A stretch of DNA of 64,000 bases. Origin: Virgibacillus_F flavescens (GTDB taxonomy: Bacteria; Bacillota; Bacilli; Bacillales; Amphibacillaceae). The DNA lies in NCBI RefSeq assembly GCF_050574275.1, contig NZ_CP192260.1, forward strand, positions 1 through 64,000. The letters are read 5' to 3'. How positions within the stretch are numbered: the first letter of the stretch is position 1; every line of letters starts with the position of its first letter. Position numbers and translations under genes: made by a program. A model generated the notes under the pieces. That model did not search any database and was not told the DNA's origin. It saw only the letters and a list, made by a program, of their open reading frames with translations. Below, in pieces: positions 13,390-22,339 of this stretch.

Positions 13390-13857
13390 TTATAAATTCT
13401 CTCTAATATACGTTAAAGCCTCTTCTACATGATCTTTCACACGAACTTTCCGATATTCTTTTCGCAGAATACCGTCTTTATCGATGATAAATGTTGAACG
13501 TTCAATTCCATAATACTCCTTACCGAAATTCTTCTTAAGCTTCCATACTCCATATTCCTCAGCTAATTGGTGATCTTCGTCTGCTAATAATAGAAATGGA
13601 AGCTCATGCTTATCGATAAATTTTTGATGACGGCTAATTGGATCGGGACTTACACCAATTATAACGGCGTCAAGGTCCTGGAAGTTCGTGTAGTTGTCAC
13701 GAAAATCGCACGCTTCCGTGGTACAGCCTGGAGTCATATCTTTAGGATAAAAGTACAGAACTACATGTTTACCATTGAAATCACTTAGACTTACGTTTTC
13801 ACCTTCTTGATTAGGCAGCGTGAATGCCGGTGCTTTCTCCCCTGTTTCGACTGTCAT
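13390..13857 (-). CDS. bcp: Thiol peroxidase of the Bcp family (YgaF-like)
   Basis: 155 residues, AhpC/TSA fold. The peroxidatic cysteine is in DMTPGCTTEACDFRD, with a second cysteine five residues later as in Bcp/PrxQ enzymes. It reduces peroxides with thioredoxin-type donors. The start ATG 13857 has GGAGGG upstream and gives the family length; the in-frame extension to 13956 has no support. It sits between the hemL-type gene and perR as in B. subtilis (gsaB-ygaF-perR), which fits a peroxide-defence role. No clear PerR box was seen directly upstream. Confidence 0.93.
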   Translation of the reverse strand: MTVETGEKAPAFTLPNQEGENVSLSDFNGKHVVLYFYPKDMTPGCTTEACDFRDNYTNFQDLDAVIIGVSPDPISRHQKFIDKHELPFLLLADEDHQLAEEYGVWKLKKNFGKEYYGIERSTFIIDKDGILRKEYRKVRVKDHVEEALTYIRENL

Positions 13858-13918
13858 TTGCAAACCCTCCATACAAGTATTTCGACTATTTCTACTATAG
13901 CATAGTTTATTCTTAATT

Positions 13919-14329
13919 CTAATCATCCTGTTTATTTTGGACCAATCGAAGAACAAAAGCTGTTGGTAAAATATATCCGATTAATGCTTGAATAAGTGCA
14001 AGCAGACGGCCATATCCTATCGGAGTAATATCACCATATCCTATTGTCAGCATTGTTACTCCACTAAAATAAGTCGAGTGAATCAATGTTCCGATCATGC
14101 TCACCTGTCTGAGTTCTCCGCCCTCGACTAATAGGATTTTTTGAAATGACAGTATGAAATAGATAAGTGCAAAACCAATGATAACTATTATATATACAAC
14201 AAGCAGTGTATAAAAAATATCCATTGAAAAGCTGCGTTCATAATTACTGCCTCGTTTTAGAAAATAGACAATACTGCCAATCATTGTTCCGCTTACCAGG
14301 CAGACAAAAATCCAAGCAACAATGTTCAT
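13919..14329 (-). CDS. Two-TM potassium channel protein
   Basis: 136 residues with a TM segment at about 1-22, two more around 40-65, a pore loop and a final TM. The selectivity filter TIGYGD is intact, so it should be a K+-selective Ion_trans_2 channel. There is no cytoplasmic RCK domain. ATG 14329 has GAGGGGAT ahead of it. It lies upstream of bcp on the same strand, but the 61-base gap and its own signals make a joint operon uncertain. The position is taken by the membrane protein gene ygaE in B. subtilis. Confidence 0.82.
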   Translation of the reverse strand: MNIVAWIFVCLVSGTMIGSIVYFLKRGSNYERSFSMDIFYTLLVVYIIVIIGFALIYFILSFQKILLVEGGELRQVSMIGTLIHSTYFSGVTMLTIGYGDITPIGYGRLLALIQALIGYILPTAFVLRLVQNKQDD

Positions 14330-14452
14330 AACTATCCCCTCTTTTATTTTAAACATACGCCTTGTCCTTATCGTCTATGTCATTTATTTTTCCAGCTACT
14401 TAGGGTACGATAGAGGCTGGTACTTTTTATAGTCTAGGAGGAAAAAATACAA

Positions 14453-15748
14453 ATGAGAACACATACAAAGTCACAAGCGTTACACGAAGAAGCCCTTCAG
14501 CATATAGTCGGAGGTGTAAACTCGCCATCTCGTGCATACAAGGCCGTTGGCGGTGGCGCGCCCGTATATATGGATAGAGGAGAAGGAGCTTATTTCTTTG
14601 ATGTTGATGGCAATAAATATATTGACTACCTTGCAGCATATGGACCTATTATTACCGGCCACGCACATCCACATATTACAAAAGCTATAACCGAAGCAGC
14701 TGCTAAAGGCGTATTATATGGTACCCCAACAGAACTGGAGAATACTTTTGCAAAAATGCTTAAGTCAGCTATTCCATCACTTGAAAAAGTTCGGTTCACG
14801 AATTCTGGAACCGAGGCGGTAATGACTACTATTCGAGTGGCACGTGCATACACAAACCGTACGAAGGTTATAAAATTTGCAGGTTGCTATCACGGCCATT
14901 TTGATGCCGTGCTCGTACAAGCTGGTTCAGGCCCTGCAACACTCGGTACCCCGGACTCAGCCGGGATTCCTAAAGCAGTAGCTGAAGACGTTATTACTGT
15001 TCCGTTCAACGATCTGAATGCTTTTGAAAAAGCTATTAATCACTTCGGGGATGAAATTGCTGCAGTTTTAGTTGAGCCCATTGTTGGTAACTTTGGAATT
15101 GTTGAACCGCATGAAGGTTTTCTTCAAGCAGTGAATGATATTGCGCATAATGCTGGTGCTTTAGTCATCTATGACGAGGTTATTACTGCCTTCAGATTTA
15201 CTTATGGCAGTGCCCAACAGGTATATGGTGTTGAACCCGATATGACAGCAATGGGGAAAATTATTGGTGGTGGTCTTCCAATCGGCGCTTACGGTGGACG
15301 CCTGGATATTATGGAACAAGTAGCACCACTTGGACCTGCATATCAGGCAGGAACGATGGCCGGCAACCCAGCCTCAATGGCTTCTGGCATTGCTTGTCTG
15401 GAAGTTTTGCAGCAGGATGGAGTATACGAACGGCTGGATGAACTTGGTGCTCAATTAGAGGCTGGAATTCTTAAGAAAGCCAAAGAGCATGGAATCACTA
15501 TCTCTCTAAACCGTTTATGCGGTGCACTTACCGTATATTTTGGAGAAGGGACAATAACGAACTATGATCAGGCTGAAGCGAGTGACGGAGAATCATTTGC
15601 CCGGTTCTTTAAACTGATGCTCGAGCAAGGTATCAATTTAGCTCCATCTAAATACGAAGCATGGTTTTTAACTACTGAACATACAACTAAAGATATTAAT
15701 GAAACAATTGAAGCAGTAGATCACGTTTTCCGTGTGATGGCTGAGTAA
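14453..15748 (+). CDS. gsaB: Glutamate-1-semialdehyde 2,1-aminomutase
   Basis: 431 residues, class III PLP aminotransferase fold. The PLP lysine is Lys269 in AMGKIIGGGLPIGAYGG, with GTPTELENTFA and NSGTEAVMTTIRVARAYT blocks for substrate and phosphate binding. It converts glutamate-1-semialdehyde to 5-aminolevulinate for haem and cobalamin. By synteny this is the GsaB paralogue rather than HemL of the hem operon; both have the same activity in B. subtilis. The start has AGGAGG 11 bases ahead, and a terminator follows. Confidence 0.92.
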   Translation: MRTHTKSQALHEEALQHIVGGVNSPSRAYKAVGGGAPVYMDRGEGAYFFDVDGNKYIDYLAAYGPIITGHAHPHITKAITEAAAKGVLYGTPTELENTFAKMLKSAIPSLEKVRFTNSGTEAVMTTIRVARAYTNRTKVIKFAGCYHGHFDAVLVQAGSGPATLGTPDSAGIPKAVAEDVITVPFNDLNAFEKAINHFGDEIAAVLVEPIVGNFGIVEPHEGFLQAVNDIAHNAGALVIYDEVITAFRFTYGSAQQVYGVEPDMTAMGKIIGGGLPIGAYGGRLDIMEQVAPLGPAYQAGTMAGNPASMASGIACLEVLQQDGVYERLDELGAQLEAGILKKAKEHGITISLNRLCGALTVYFGEGTITNYDQAEASDGESFARFFKLMLEQGINLAPSKYEAWFLTTEHTTKDINETIEAVDHVFRVMAE

Positions 15749-15787
15749 ATTTTAAAGAGGCAGAAACAAAAATATATTATTTGTACC

Positions 15788-15833
15788 ATAAACCGGACGA
15801 AGCTTACAACTTCGTTCGGTTTATTTGTTTTTT
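15788..15833 (+). terminator. Terminator after gsaB
   Basis: ATAAACCGGACGAAG...CTTCGTTCGGTTTAT stem followed by a T-rich run. Confidence 0.85.
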
Positions 15834-15932
15834 ATAATAACAATTCATAACATTGCTTCGTAAAATTAAATAAGTCAATCTATCATCGCATCTCCGATTG
15901 AGATATCATTCGATTTATATGAAACACATGTC

Positions 15933-15972
15933 AAAAAAATCTCCTACTGCTGTCTTTCGCAAGTAGGAGATT
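15933..15972 (-). terminator. Terminator after the ABC exporter gene
   Basis: On the minus strand, AATCTCCTACTTGC...GCAGTAGGAGATT followed by seven T residues, directly after the stop codon of the gene at 15978. Confidence 0.85.
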
Positions 15973-15977
15973 AATTA

Positions 15978-17744
15978 TTAGCCTTTTACTAAATCAGGCT
16001 GGTCTAAGTTTTGCACTTGATATAAATTGTAGTAGCTTCCTTGCTTTCTTATTAACTCATCGTGTGTTCCACTTTCTTGGATTTCTCCATTTACAACAAC
16101 CACAATCCGGTCAGCATGCGTAATTGTAGCTAATCGATGGGCAACGATGAATGTAGTTCTATCTGAAGCTAATTTTTCCAATGCTTCTTGAATAGTGTGC
16201 TCACTTTCAAGATCGAGTGCTGATGTAGCTTCATCGAAAATCAGGATTGGAGGATTTTTTAGAAATACACGCGCAATTGCTATACGCTGTTTCTGCCCGC
16301 CGGACAGTTTAACACCACGTTCACCCACCAACGTGTCATAACCGTGAACTAAACCAGTAATAAACTCATGCGCATTTGCGGCTTTTGCAGCAGTTATCAC
16401 TTCTTCATCTGTCGCATCTGGATTACCCATTCGGATGTTCATCGAAATGGACTCACTGAACAATGTATTATCCTGCAGCACCATCCCAATATTATCTCGA
16501 AGTGAGCGAGCTTTGACATCGCGAATATCTATTCCATCAACCTTAATAGAACCATTCGTCACATCATAAAAGCGCGGGATGAGGCTAATCAATGTGGATT
16601 TTCCGCCCCCACTCATGCCGACTAATGCTATTGTCTCACCCTTTTCTACGTGAAGTGAAACATCTTTTAACACTTCATCTTCATCGTCATCGTAACGAAA
16701 TGAAACATTATCAAAAGTAACCTGTCCCTTAACATCGGTTATATCCTGAGCATCTTTTTTGTCTACGATATCATATTTTTCATTTAAAAACTCAAACACA
16801 CGATCAATTGATGCAATGGATTGGGTTAAAACAGTCGAGGAATTTATTAATCGACGTAAAGGGCTGTAAACCCTGTCCATATAAACAACAAAAGCGGCCA
16901 TTGTACCAACCGTTAGTCCTCCGTTAATCACTTGATATCCTGCATAAGCAATTACTAATAAAGGTGCTAAGTCTGTAATAGTATTTGTAACTGCAAATGT
17001 TTTGGCATTCCAATTCGTATGTTGCAAGGCTTTGTCCAAAAAGTTCGCATTTCTTGTATTAAATTGTTCCTGTTCATAATCCTCTAATGCAAAACTTCTA
17101 GTAACAGGAATACCCTGAACCCGTTCGTGAAGATGACCTTGGACCTCAGCAAGTGCTTGGGAACGATCGCGAGTCAATCGGCGCAGTCTCCCATAAAAGT
17201 ACTTTATAGAAAAGCCAAACAAGGGAAATAAAATAATCGAAACAATTGTTAGTCCAACATTCATTGTCAGCATAATTGCTATTGCAATAAGTATGGTTAT
17301 TATGTCTAACCATACGTTCATTAAGCCTGTCAGAACAAAATTCTTCGTTTGTTCGACATCATGTATTACCCGGGAAATAATTTCCCCGGTTTTTGTCTTC
17401 GAGTAAAATTTTAAACTTAATTTTTGAATATGATCAAACAGTCTGTCCCTTATATCAAAAAGGATATTGTTTCCTACCCATTGCGCCAAATACTGCCTGA
17501 TATATTCAACAGGTGGACGTATAATTAAGAAAACGGCAAATGCGCCTCCCATAATCCACAGAAGTTCACTTGTTTTAGCTGCGTCACTCATATCATCAGC
17601 GTTGATAATATCATCTATAATATATTTCAAAATTAATGGAAGTAATAATGGAATAGCGAATTTTATAATGCCAATAAGAACTGTCCAAACAATTTTCCAT
17701 TTGTACGGTTTAACAAATTGCATGTATTGCTTTATACTGCTCAT
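15978..17744 (-). CDS. ygaD: ABC exporter with fused permease and ATPase (YgaD-like)
   Basis: 588 residues. The N-terminal 310 residues are a six-helix exporter domain; the C-terminal half is an ABC ATPase with Walker A GMSGGGKSTL, signature LSGGQKQRIAIARV and Walker B ILIFDEATSALD. It is a half-transporter and should work as a homodimer. It matches B. subtilis YgaD in position and architecture. The substrate is not predictable; multidrug or lipid export is the usual guess. The start ATG follows GAGGT. Confidence 0.88.
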   Translation of the reverse strand: MSSIKQYMQFVKPYKWKIVWTVLIGIIKFAIPLLLPLILKYIIDDIINADDMSDAAKTSELLWIMGGAFAVFLIIRPPVEYIRQYLAQWVGNNILFDIRDRLFDHIQKLSLKFYSKTKTGEIISRVIHDVEQTKNFVLTGLMNVWLDIITILIAIAIMLTMNVGLTIVSIILFPLFGFSIKYFYGRLRRLTRDRSQALAEVQGHLHERVQGIPVTRSFALEDYEQEQFNTRNANFLDKALQHTNWNAKTFAVTNTITDLAPLLVIAYAGYQVINGGLTVGTMAAFVVYMDRVYSPLRRLINSSTVLTQSIASIDRVFEFLNEKYDIVDKKDAQDITDVKGQVTFDNVSFRYDDDEDEVLKDVSLHVEKGETIALVGMSGGGKSTLISLIPRFYDVTNGSIKVDGIDIRDVKARSLRDNIGMVLQDNTLFSESISMNIRMGNPDATDEEVITAAKAANAHEFITGLVHGYDTLVGERGVKLSGGQKQRIAIARVFLKNPPILIFDEATSALDLESEHTIQEALEKLASDRTTFIVAHRLATITHADRIVVVVNGEIQESGTHDELIRKQGSYYNLYQVQNLDQPDLVKG

Positions 17745-17792
17745 TTTATATCTACCTCATCTATTTGCTATTATTTCCTAACACTAGTTATG

Positions 17793-17876
17793 CTTGAAAA
17801 ATTTAGATTATTGCCTGGCCGGAATGGCGAAACCTTTAGTAAGAAAGAATTTATACTTTCCCTACGTGCAAGAAAA
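17793..17876. repeat. Decayed ~95-bp repeat (family R5), copy 1
   Basis: Degenerate copy of a repeat also at 18546-18640, 39505-39600 and 45553-45651. Shared pieces are TGGCGAAA, AGTAAGAAAG and ATTTATACTTTC. Not coding. Confidence 0.5.
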
Positions 17877-17919
17877 ACCCCTGCCACCTGAGTAGCAAGG
17901 TCTCACTTTAGTATTTATT

Positions 17920-18447
17920 TTATCTGTACGTAAGAAATCGTTCATACCATTGATCAACAAATTCTGGTGAAAATGGCCCTTTCCTCTGATGCACCCACCG
18001 TAATAAATAATCCATGTGCTTGTGTAATATCTGATCCAGCACTACTGGATAACCCATTTGTTCTTTATGTTCGTCATACTCATCTTCATCTAATAAATTA
18101 TAAGTCATATCAGGAAAAACTTTCACATCTAAATCATAATCAATATATTTCAATGCTTCATCGTCATAAACAAACGGTGAACTAATATTACAGTAATAAT
18201 GAATACCATCATTGCGCAGCATGCCAATTATATTAAACCAATATTTTGCATGAAAATAACAAATTGCAGGCTCACGCGTGACCCAAGTTCTCCCATCACT
18301 TTCAATCACGTTAGTTTTGTCATTCGCACCAATTACTTCATCTTCTGTCCGCTTCAAGACAAGGCAATTTTCCCATACTCGATGTAGTTGTCCATTATGC
18401 TTGTAGCTCTGAATTTGAATTTTGGAACCAGTTCCCGGGCCAGGCAT
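17920..18447 (-). CDS. ygaC: Nucleoside tri-/diphosphate phosphatase, YgaC family (DUF402)
   Basis: 175 residues, nearly collinear with B. subtilis YgaC as I remember it (SYKHNG near the start, ESDGRTWVTREPAICYFHA, the acidic DYDLDVKV and DEDEYDEH blocks, WVHQRKGPFSPEFVDQWYE at the end). Members from Staphylococcus have been shown to hydrolyse nucleoside tri- and diphosphates with divalent metal. The acidic residues in DYDLD and DEDEYDEH are the likely metal ligands. The start ATG has GGAAG ahead. The position between the ABC exporter and sspE is conserved. Confidence 0.9.
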   Translation of the reverse strand: MPGPGTGSKIQIQSYKHNGQLHRVWENCLVLKRTEDEVIGANDKTNVIESDGRTWVTREPAICYFHAKYWFNIIGMLRNDGIHYYCNISSPFVYDDEALKYIDYDLDVKVFPDMTYNLLDEDEYDEHKEQMGYPVVLDQILHKHMDYLLRWVHQRKGPFSPEFVDQWYERFLTYR

Positions 18448-18545
18448 CGTATCTTCCTTTCCATATACATTCCTCGGTCTTTTTTTACATTATAAGGGCA
18501 ACTGTAATAAAGATAAAGGCACACGCTCATATCTGGTTTCTATCT

Positions 18546-18640
18546 TTAGAAAACTTGGCTTATCGCATAGCCTTAATGGTAAAAACCTGCGTCGTATTTA
18601 TATGGTAAGGAAAGATTTATGCTTTCTAACCTGCCCAGAA
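18546..18640. repeat. Decayed ~95-bp repeat (family R5), copy 2
   Basis: Contains TAGAAAACTTGGCTTATCGC and GGTAAGGAAAG-ATTTATGCTTTC, clearly the same family as the copy at 45553. Lies between sspE and ygaC. Confidence 0.65.
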
Positions 18641-18643
18641 CAC

Positions 18644-18680
18644 AAAAAAGAGCTTTCTTGGGAGAAGAAAGCTCTTTTTT
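18644..18680 (-). terminator. Terminator after sspE
   Basis: AAAGAGCTTTCTT-ggga-GAAGAAAGCTCTTTTTT, a strong stem with A and T runs on both sides. Confidence 0.85.
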
Positions 18681-18703
18681 AAGTCAAAAGACGGGGTAGA
18701 TAG

Positions 18704-18883
18704 TTATTTCTTATTTTGTTGAGACTTTTGATTTTGTTGTCTTACTTCTTGTGCGTTTGTTTCAGATGCAAATTCAGTTCCAAATTTACCTTGACCCTGA
18801 GCTGCTTTTTGGTTTTGTTGCTTTACCTTTTGAACATTTGTTCCAGCAGCAGTTTTGTTAGGTTTTTGTGATTTGTTAGCCAT
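18704..18883 (-). CDS. sspE: Gamma-type small acid-soluble spore protein
   Basis: A short gene found by reading the minus strand: 59 residues, MANKSQKPNKTAAGTN..., ending QNQKSQQNKK. It is rich in Q, N, K and A and has the two related segments (VQKVKQQNQ and AQEVRQQNQ) and the GKFGTEFASETNAQ link, where germination protease is known to cut. Gamma SASPs are amino-acid stores in spores and do not bind DNA. The start has GGAGGTGAT ahead, and the gene lies at the B. subtilis sspE position. Expression would be under sigma-G in the forespore; I could not place a convincing sigma-G promoter. Confidence 0.95.
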   Translation of the reverse strand: MANKSQKPNKTAAGTNVQKVKQQNQKAAQGQGKFGTEFASETNAQEVRQQNQKSQQNKK

Positions 18884-19034
18884 CTAATATCACCTCCGCA
18901 ATAATTAATTTAACCATTTCGGGAGATGTTATCCATAAAACTAAAAGTTAAATTTAACATGGTATGGGATAATATTCCATATTCGTATAATGGTCAATAA
19001 ATTTACGTATACTAACATATACAAGCTTACTTCC

Positions 19035-20105
19035 TTAATATAAGTACTGCATCATTTTTTGGTGAGAGACCGGAAAAGGAAAGGCTTCCATTTCCTCTCT
19101 GCTGACAAATTGTGCATCAAATAATCGAGAATGTGTGCTGTCCGTAAATGCTTCATGTACAATTACTTCCCAGATTATATGGGAAAAAACGTGTTTCAAT
19201 TCACCTGTTTTTTGTTTTATTTCAATATGTATTCCATACTTTTTTTCAAACCAGTCTGGAATTTGATCAAAGTCAATTTCGTTAATCGAAATCATCGGAA
19301 ATTGCCATAAATTTGCGAGCAATCCTTTGTCAGGTCTTTTTTCTATCAAGTAGTTACCATCTTTGTTTCTGATAAGTAATGCGACATATGGTAAGCTTTT
19401 TTGTTTTTTTCCTGCTGTTTTTATCGGCAATTGCTGTTCGATTCCTTCAGCAAAAGCTTGACAATGCTCCTGAACAGGACAAAGCATACACATCGGATTC
19501 TTAGGCGTACACACGATCGCACCTAATTCCATCATACCCTGATTAAAAGAAGATGGATCCTCATGTGATATGATTTTACGGACATATCCTTCAAAAAGTT
19601 TTTTTGTACGTGGTTTTGCAATATCTTCTTCAACCTTTAAAATGCGGGATAAGACTCGCATTACATTTCCATCAACTGCAGGCTCAGGCTGGTCATAAGC
19701 AATGGAAAGTATTGCACCTTTCGTATATGGACCAACACCTTTTAAAGAACCCAGCTGCTTGGAATCGGCAGGAACTTCGCCACTGTAAGAAGCAACAACT
19801 TCTTTTATTGCGTTTTGTAAGTTGCGAGCTCGGGAATAGTAACCTAGACCTTCCCACGATTTCAGGACTTCCTGCTCATGCGCGTTGGCTAAATCCTGCA
19901 TTGTTGGGAACTTTTCGATGAAATTATTAAAAAAAGGTATGACGGTATCAACCTTCGTTTGCTGCAGCATAATTTCAGATACCCAGATTTTATATGGATC
20001 TTGTTCCTTACGCCAAGGAAGATCACGTTTATTTGATTGATACCAAGTGATTAAATCTGATTGAAATTGTATCACATCAATACGCACAGACGTATTATCT
20101 TTCAT
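19035..20105 (-). CDS. mutY: A/G-specific adenine DNA glycosylase MutY
   Basis: 356 residues. The HhH-GPD core contains catalytic Glu44 (SEIMLQQT), the hairpin LGSLKGVGPYTKG and Asp145 (AVDGNV). The 4Fe-4S cluster cysteines are Cys199, 206, 209 and 215 with the usual 6-2-5 spacing. The C-terminal third is the NUDIX-like 8-oxoG recognition domain (PYVALLIRNKDGNYLIEKRP). It removes adenine opposite 8-oxoguanine. Divergent from yfhP as in B. subtilis (yfhQ-yfhP). The start codon has only a weak ribosome binding site. Confidence 0.95.
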   Translation of the reverse strand: MKDNTSVRIDVIQFQSDLITWYQSNKRDLPWRKEQDPYKIWVSEIMLQQTKVDTVIPFFNNFIEKFPTMQDLANAHEQEVLKSWEGLGYYSRARNLQNAIKEVVASYSGEVPADSKQLGSLKGVGPYTKGAILSIAYDQPEPAVDGNVMRVLSRILKVEEDIAKPRTKKLFEGYVRKIISHEDPSSFNQGMMELGAIVCTPKNPMCMLCPVQEHCQAFAEGIEQQLPIKTAGKKQKSLPYVALLIRNKDGNYLIEKRPDKGLLANLWQFPMISINEIDFDQIPDWFEKKYGIHIEIKQKTGELKHVFSHIIWEVIVHEAFTDSTHSRLFDAQFVSREEMEAFPFPVSHQKMMQYLY

Positions 20106-20169
20106 AAATACACAACCTTTATGTTAAAATAAATTGAGCCAGCTACACTTCTAAGGAGGAACTTTACTT

Positions 20170-21156
20170 ATGGATACTGGTACCCATATAGTCATGGGCG
20201 TGGCTTTAGGTGGAATCGCAACACTAGACCCTGTTGTGCATAACGATCCTGCATTATTTAGTGCTGTTTTAGTAGGTACGATAATCGGTTCGCACGCTCC
20301 TGATTTTGATACGATTTTAAAATTGCGTAATAATGCAGTATATATTAGACACCACCGAGGTATCACACATTCTATTCCTGCAGTTATTATTTGGGGAATA
20401 TTGTTGGCAGGAATAATTCATTTATTTATGCCACAAGTGAATTTTTTACACCTTTATTTATGGACTGCCCTAGCAGTGGTTATTCATGTATTTGTGGATA
20501 TCTTCAATGCATATGGGACACAGGCATACAGGCCATTCAGCAATAGATGGGTCGCCCATGGGTTTATTAATACCTTTGATCCCTATATTTTCATCTTGCA
20601 CGTTGCAGGTATTTTCGCCTGGTTACTTGGTGCGAACCCAGGATATACATGGCTCGTCATATATGCCGTAATTACATTATATTATATTAAACGCTATCTG
20701 GATAAAAGGGAAATTATAAAAAAAATAAACGATCACTTTGCAAGCGTCGAACAAATTGCTACATCACCAACACTCAAGCAAAATAATTGGAGAGTAGCGA
20801 TTACCACCACAAAGAATTTTTATGTTGGAAAAGTAGAAAACGGGCATATTCAAATTCTAGATGAATTTAACAAGCTTCCATTGCCTGATACGAAACTAAT
20901 TCAGCTAGCAAAAAAAGATAAAAACATTTCAGCTTTCCTATCGTTCTCTCCTGTTTATCGATGGGAGGTAAATGATTACGATGACTTTACCGAGGTAAGA
21001 TTCATTGACCTTCGTTATCGGTCAAAAGATCATTATCCATTTGTAGCAGTAGTACAAATTGACGATAATATGCGGATAATGAGTTCATACACCGGCTGGA
21101 TTTTTTCAGAACAAAAATTACAAAGTAAATTATTATTTGGAGATAATCCAATTTAA
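20170..21156 (+). CDS. yfhP: YfhP membrane-bound hydrolase-like protein
   Basis: 328 residues of the YdjM/DUF457 type. The N-terminal half has four hydrophobic segments and conserved His/Asp residues typical of this putative metal-dependent hydrolase family (MDTGTHIVMG, GSHAPDFDT, RHHRGITHS, HVFVDIFNAYGTQ). The C-terminal half (from about residue 180) is soluble. In B. subtilis YfhP has been proposed to affect regulation of neighbouring genes, but its chemistry is not known to me. The start has AAGGAGG ahead, and a strong terminator follows. Confidence 0.88.
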   Translation: MDTGTHIVMGVALGGIATLDPVVHNDPALFSAVLVGTIIGSHAPDFDTILKLRNNAVYIRHHRGITHSIPAVIIWGILLAGIIHLFMPQVNFLHLYLWTALAVVIHVFVDIFNAYGTQAYRPFSNRWVAHGFINTFDPYIFILHVAGIFAWLLGANPGYTWLVIYAVITLYYIKRYLDKREIIKKINDHFASVEQIATSPTLKQNNWRVAITTTKNFYVGKVENGHIQILDEFNKLPLPDTKLIQLAKKDKNISAFLSFSPVYRWEVNDYDDFTEVRFIDLRYRSKDHYPFVAVVQIDDNMRIMSSYTGWIFSEQKLQSKLLFGDNPI

Positions 21157-21194
21157 AACAGCGAGGCGACTTAATTTGTCGCTCGCTGTTTTTT
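21157..21194. terminator. Bidirectional terminator between yfhP and yfhH
   Basis: AACAGCGAGGCGAC...GTCGCTCGCTGTT followed by TTTTT; the yfhH stop codon sits at its edge. Confidence 0.85.
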
Positions 21195-21525
21195 AATTTA
21201 CCTTATCACCTAAAATGGAGATTGGGACTGCTTCTTCCTTTTTATATGTTTCATCCAGTAAATTTATTCGATGTCCCCATGCAAAAACCCCATTAATGAG
21301 ATTGATTTTAAAACGGTGACCAGGGTCACCTTTCATTTGATGTATGTCATCCACTTTAAAATCTTCCGGGTTTAACGTATATGCTAATGCAACCTGCATT
21401 TTACGTTCGTTAATCGCCACTTCACTTAAGTTACCAAGCTGTTCAGCTTTTAACGCTTTTTCTTTCAGTCGCCCAACTTCTTCACGCAATTGCTCAATAG
21501 AATAATCGCTATATCTGAAATCCAA
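21193..21525 (-). CDS. yfhH: YfhH family protein (DUF1811)
   Basis: 110 residues, soluble. The N-terminal half is an alpha-helical hairpin (YSIEQLREEVGRLKEKALKA); the C-terminal half has a small beta domain with the conserved NGVFAWG and the closing EEAVPISIL, as in B. subtilis YfhH. I chose TTG 21525 because AAAGGAGG lies 8 bases ahead and the start then aligns with the family; the two upstream ATGs would place that site inside the gene. Function unknown. Confidence 0.82.
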   Translation of the reverse strand: MDFRYSDYSIEQLREEVGRLKEKALKAEQLGNLSEVAINERKMQVALAYTLNPEDFKVDDIHQMKGDPGHRFKINLINGVFAWGHRINLLDETYKKEEAVPISILGDKVN

Positions 21526-21624
21526 ATGAATTGCCTCCTTTGCTTTCATTTTACATTTTACCAAGAGTTTAAGACAATGAACATAATGAATATGAAAAAG
21601 AATACAATCTGGAGGTTTTTTATT

Positions 21625-22284
21625 ATGTCAACGATTGCTATAACAGGAGCAGGGAGCGGTCTAGGACGGGCATTGGCGTTAAAGTATGCAAAAAATGGAT
21701 ATAAAGTTTTCTTACTGGGAAGAACTGATACAAAACTTCATATCGTAAAGGAAGAAATACTGCGAGCAGGCGGCAATGCATCAATTGTATTATGTGATGT
21801 AAGTGAACCTGCCTCTGTAAGTATTGCTTTTCAGCAAATCGGTGAATTAGATGTGTTAATAAATAATGCGGGGATTGGTATATTCGGACCTGTAGAAAGT
21901 TATTCGGTTGAGGATATAGAAAATACACTAAATACAAATGTTAAAGGCACCATATTAACTGTCCAGTCAGCACTCCCAATGATTCGAAAAAACAATGGAA
22001 GAATTTTAACGATTATTTCAACAGCAGGGCTGAGGGGTAAAGTAAATGAATCTATTTATTGTGCAAGTAAATTTGCCCTTAAAGGTTTTACAGAAAGCTT
22101 GCAAAAGGAATGGGAAAGTGAACCTATTTCCATCACTGCGGTTTACATGGGTGGAATGAACACGCCATTCTGGAAGGATTCATCCCATGTAAAAGATTCG
22201 TCTCATTTAAAGAAACCAGAATCGGTTGCAGATCTTATTTTCAGCGAAGACGATGGTCGCACAGAAATATTAATTGATAAATAG
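21625..22284 (+). CDS. Short-chain dehydrogenase/reductase
   Basis: 219 residues, classical SDR fold. Seen are the cofactor motif TGAGSGLG at residues 7-14, NNAG, and the catalytic YCASK (Tyr-x3-Lys) preceded by a Ser/Thr-rich IISTAG strand. An Arg after the second beta strand (GRTD) hints at NADP preference. It is shorter than the average SDR (about 250), lacking part of the substrate loop. ATG 21625 follows GGAGG; the longer frame from 21490 overlaps yfhH and is unlikely. The substrate is unknown, and it is not FabL-like in detail. Confidence 0.87.
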   Translation: MSTIAITGAGSGLGRALALKYAKNGYKVFLLGRTDTKLHIVKEEILRAGGNASIVLCDVSEPASVSIAFQQIGELDVLINNAGIGIFGPVESYSVEDIENTLNTNVKGTILTVQSALPMIRKNNGRILTIISTAGLRGKVNESIYCASKFALKGFTESLQKEWESEPISITAVYMGGMNTPFWKDSSHVKDSSHLKKPESVADLIFSEDDGRTEILIDK

Positions 22285-22296
22285 TTTCATTATTGA

Positions 22297-22333
22297 AATC
22301 GGTGGACATACATAAATCCACCGGTTTTTTTGT
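22297..22333 (+). terminator. Terminator after the SDR gene
   Basis: AATCGGTGGA...TCCACCGGTT followed by seven T residues. Confidence 0.85.
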
Positions 22334-22339
22334 ATACTC

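Noticed and set aside
21490..21624. N-terminal extension of the SDR protein
   Set aside because: It would overlap yfhH and its start, while ATG 21625 has its own GGAGG site and begins the standard SDR fold.
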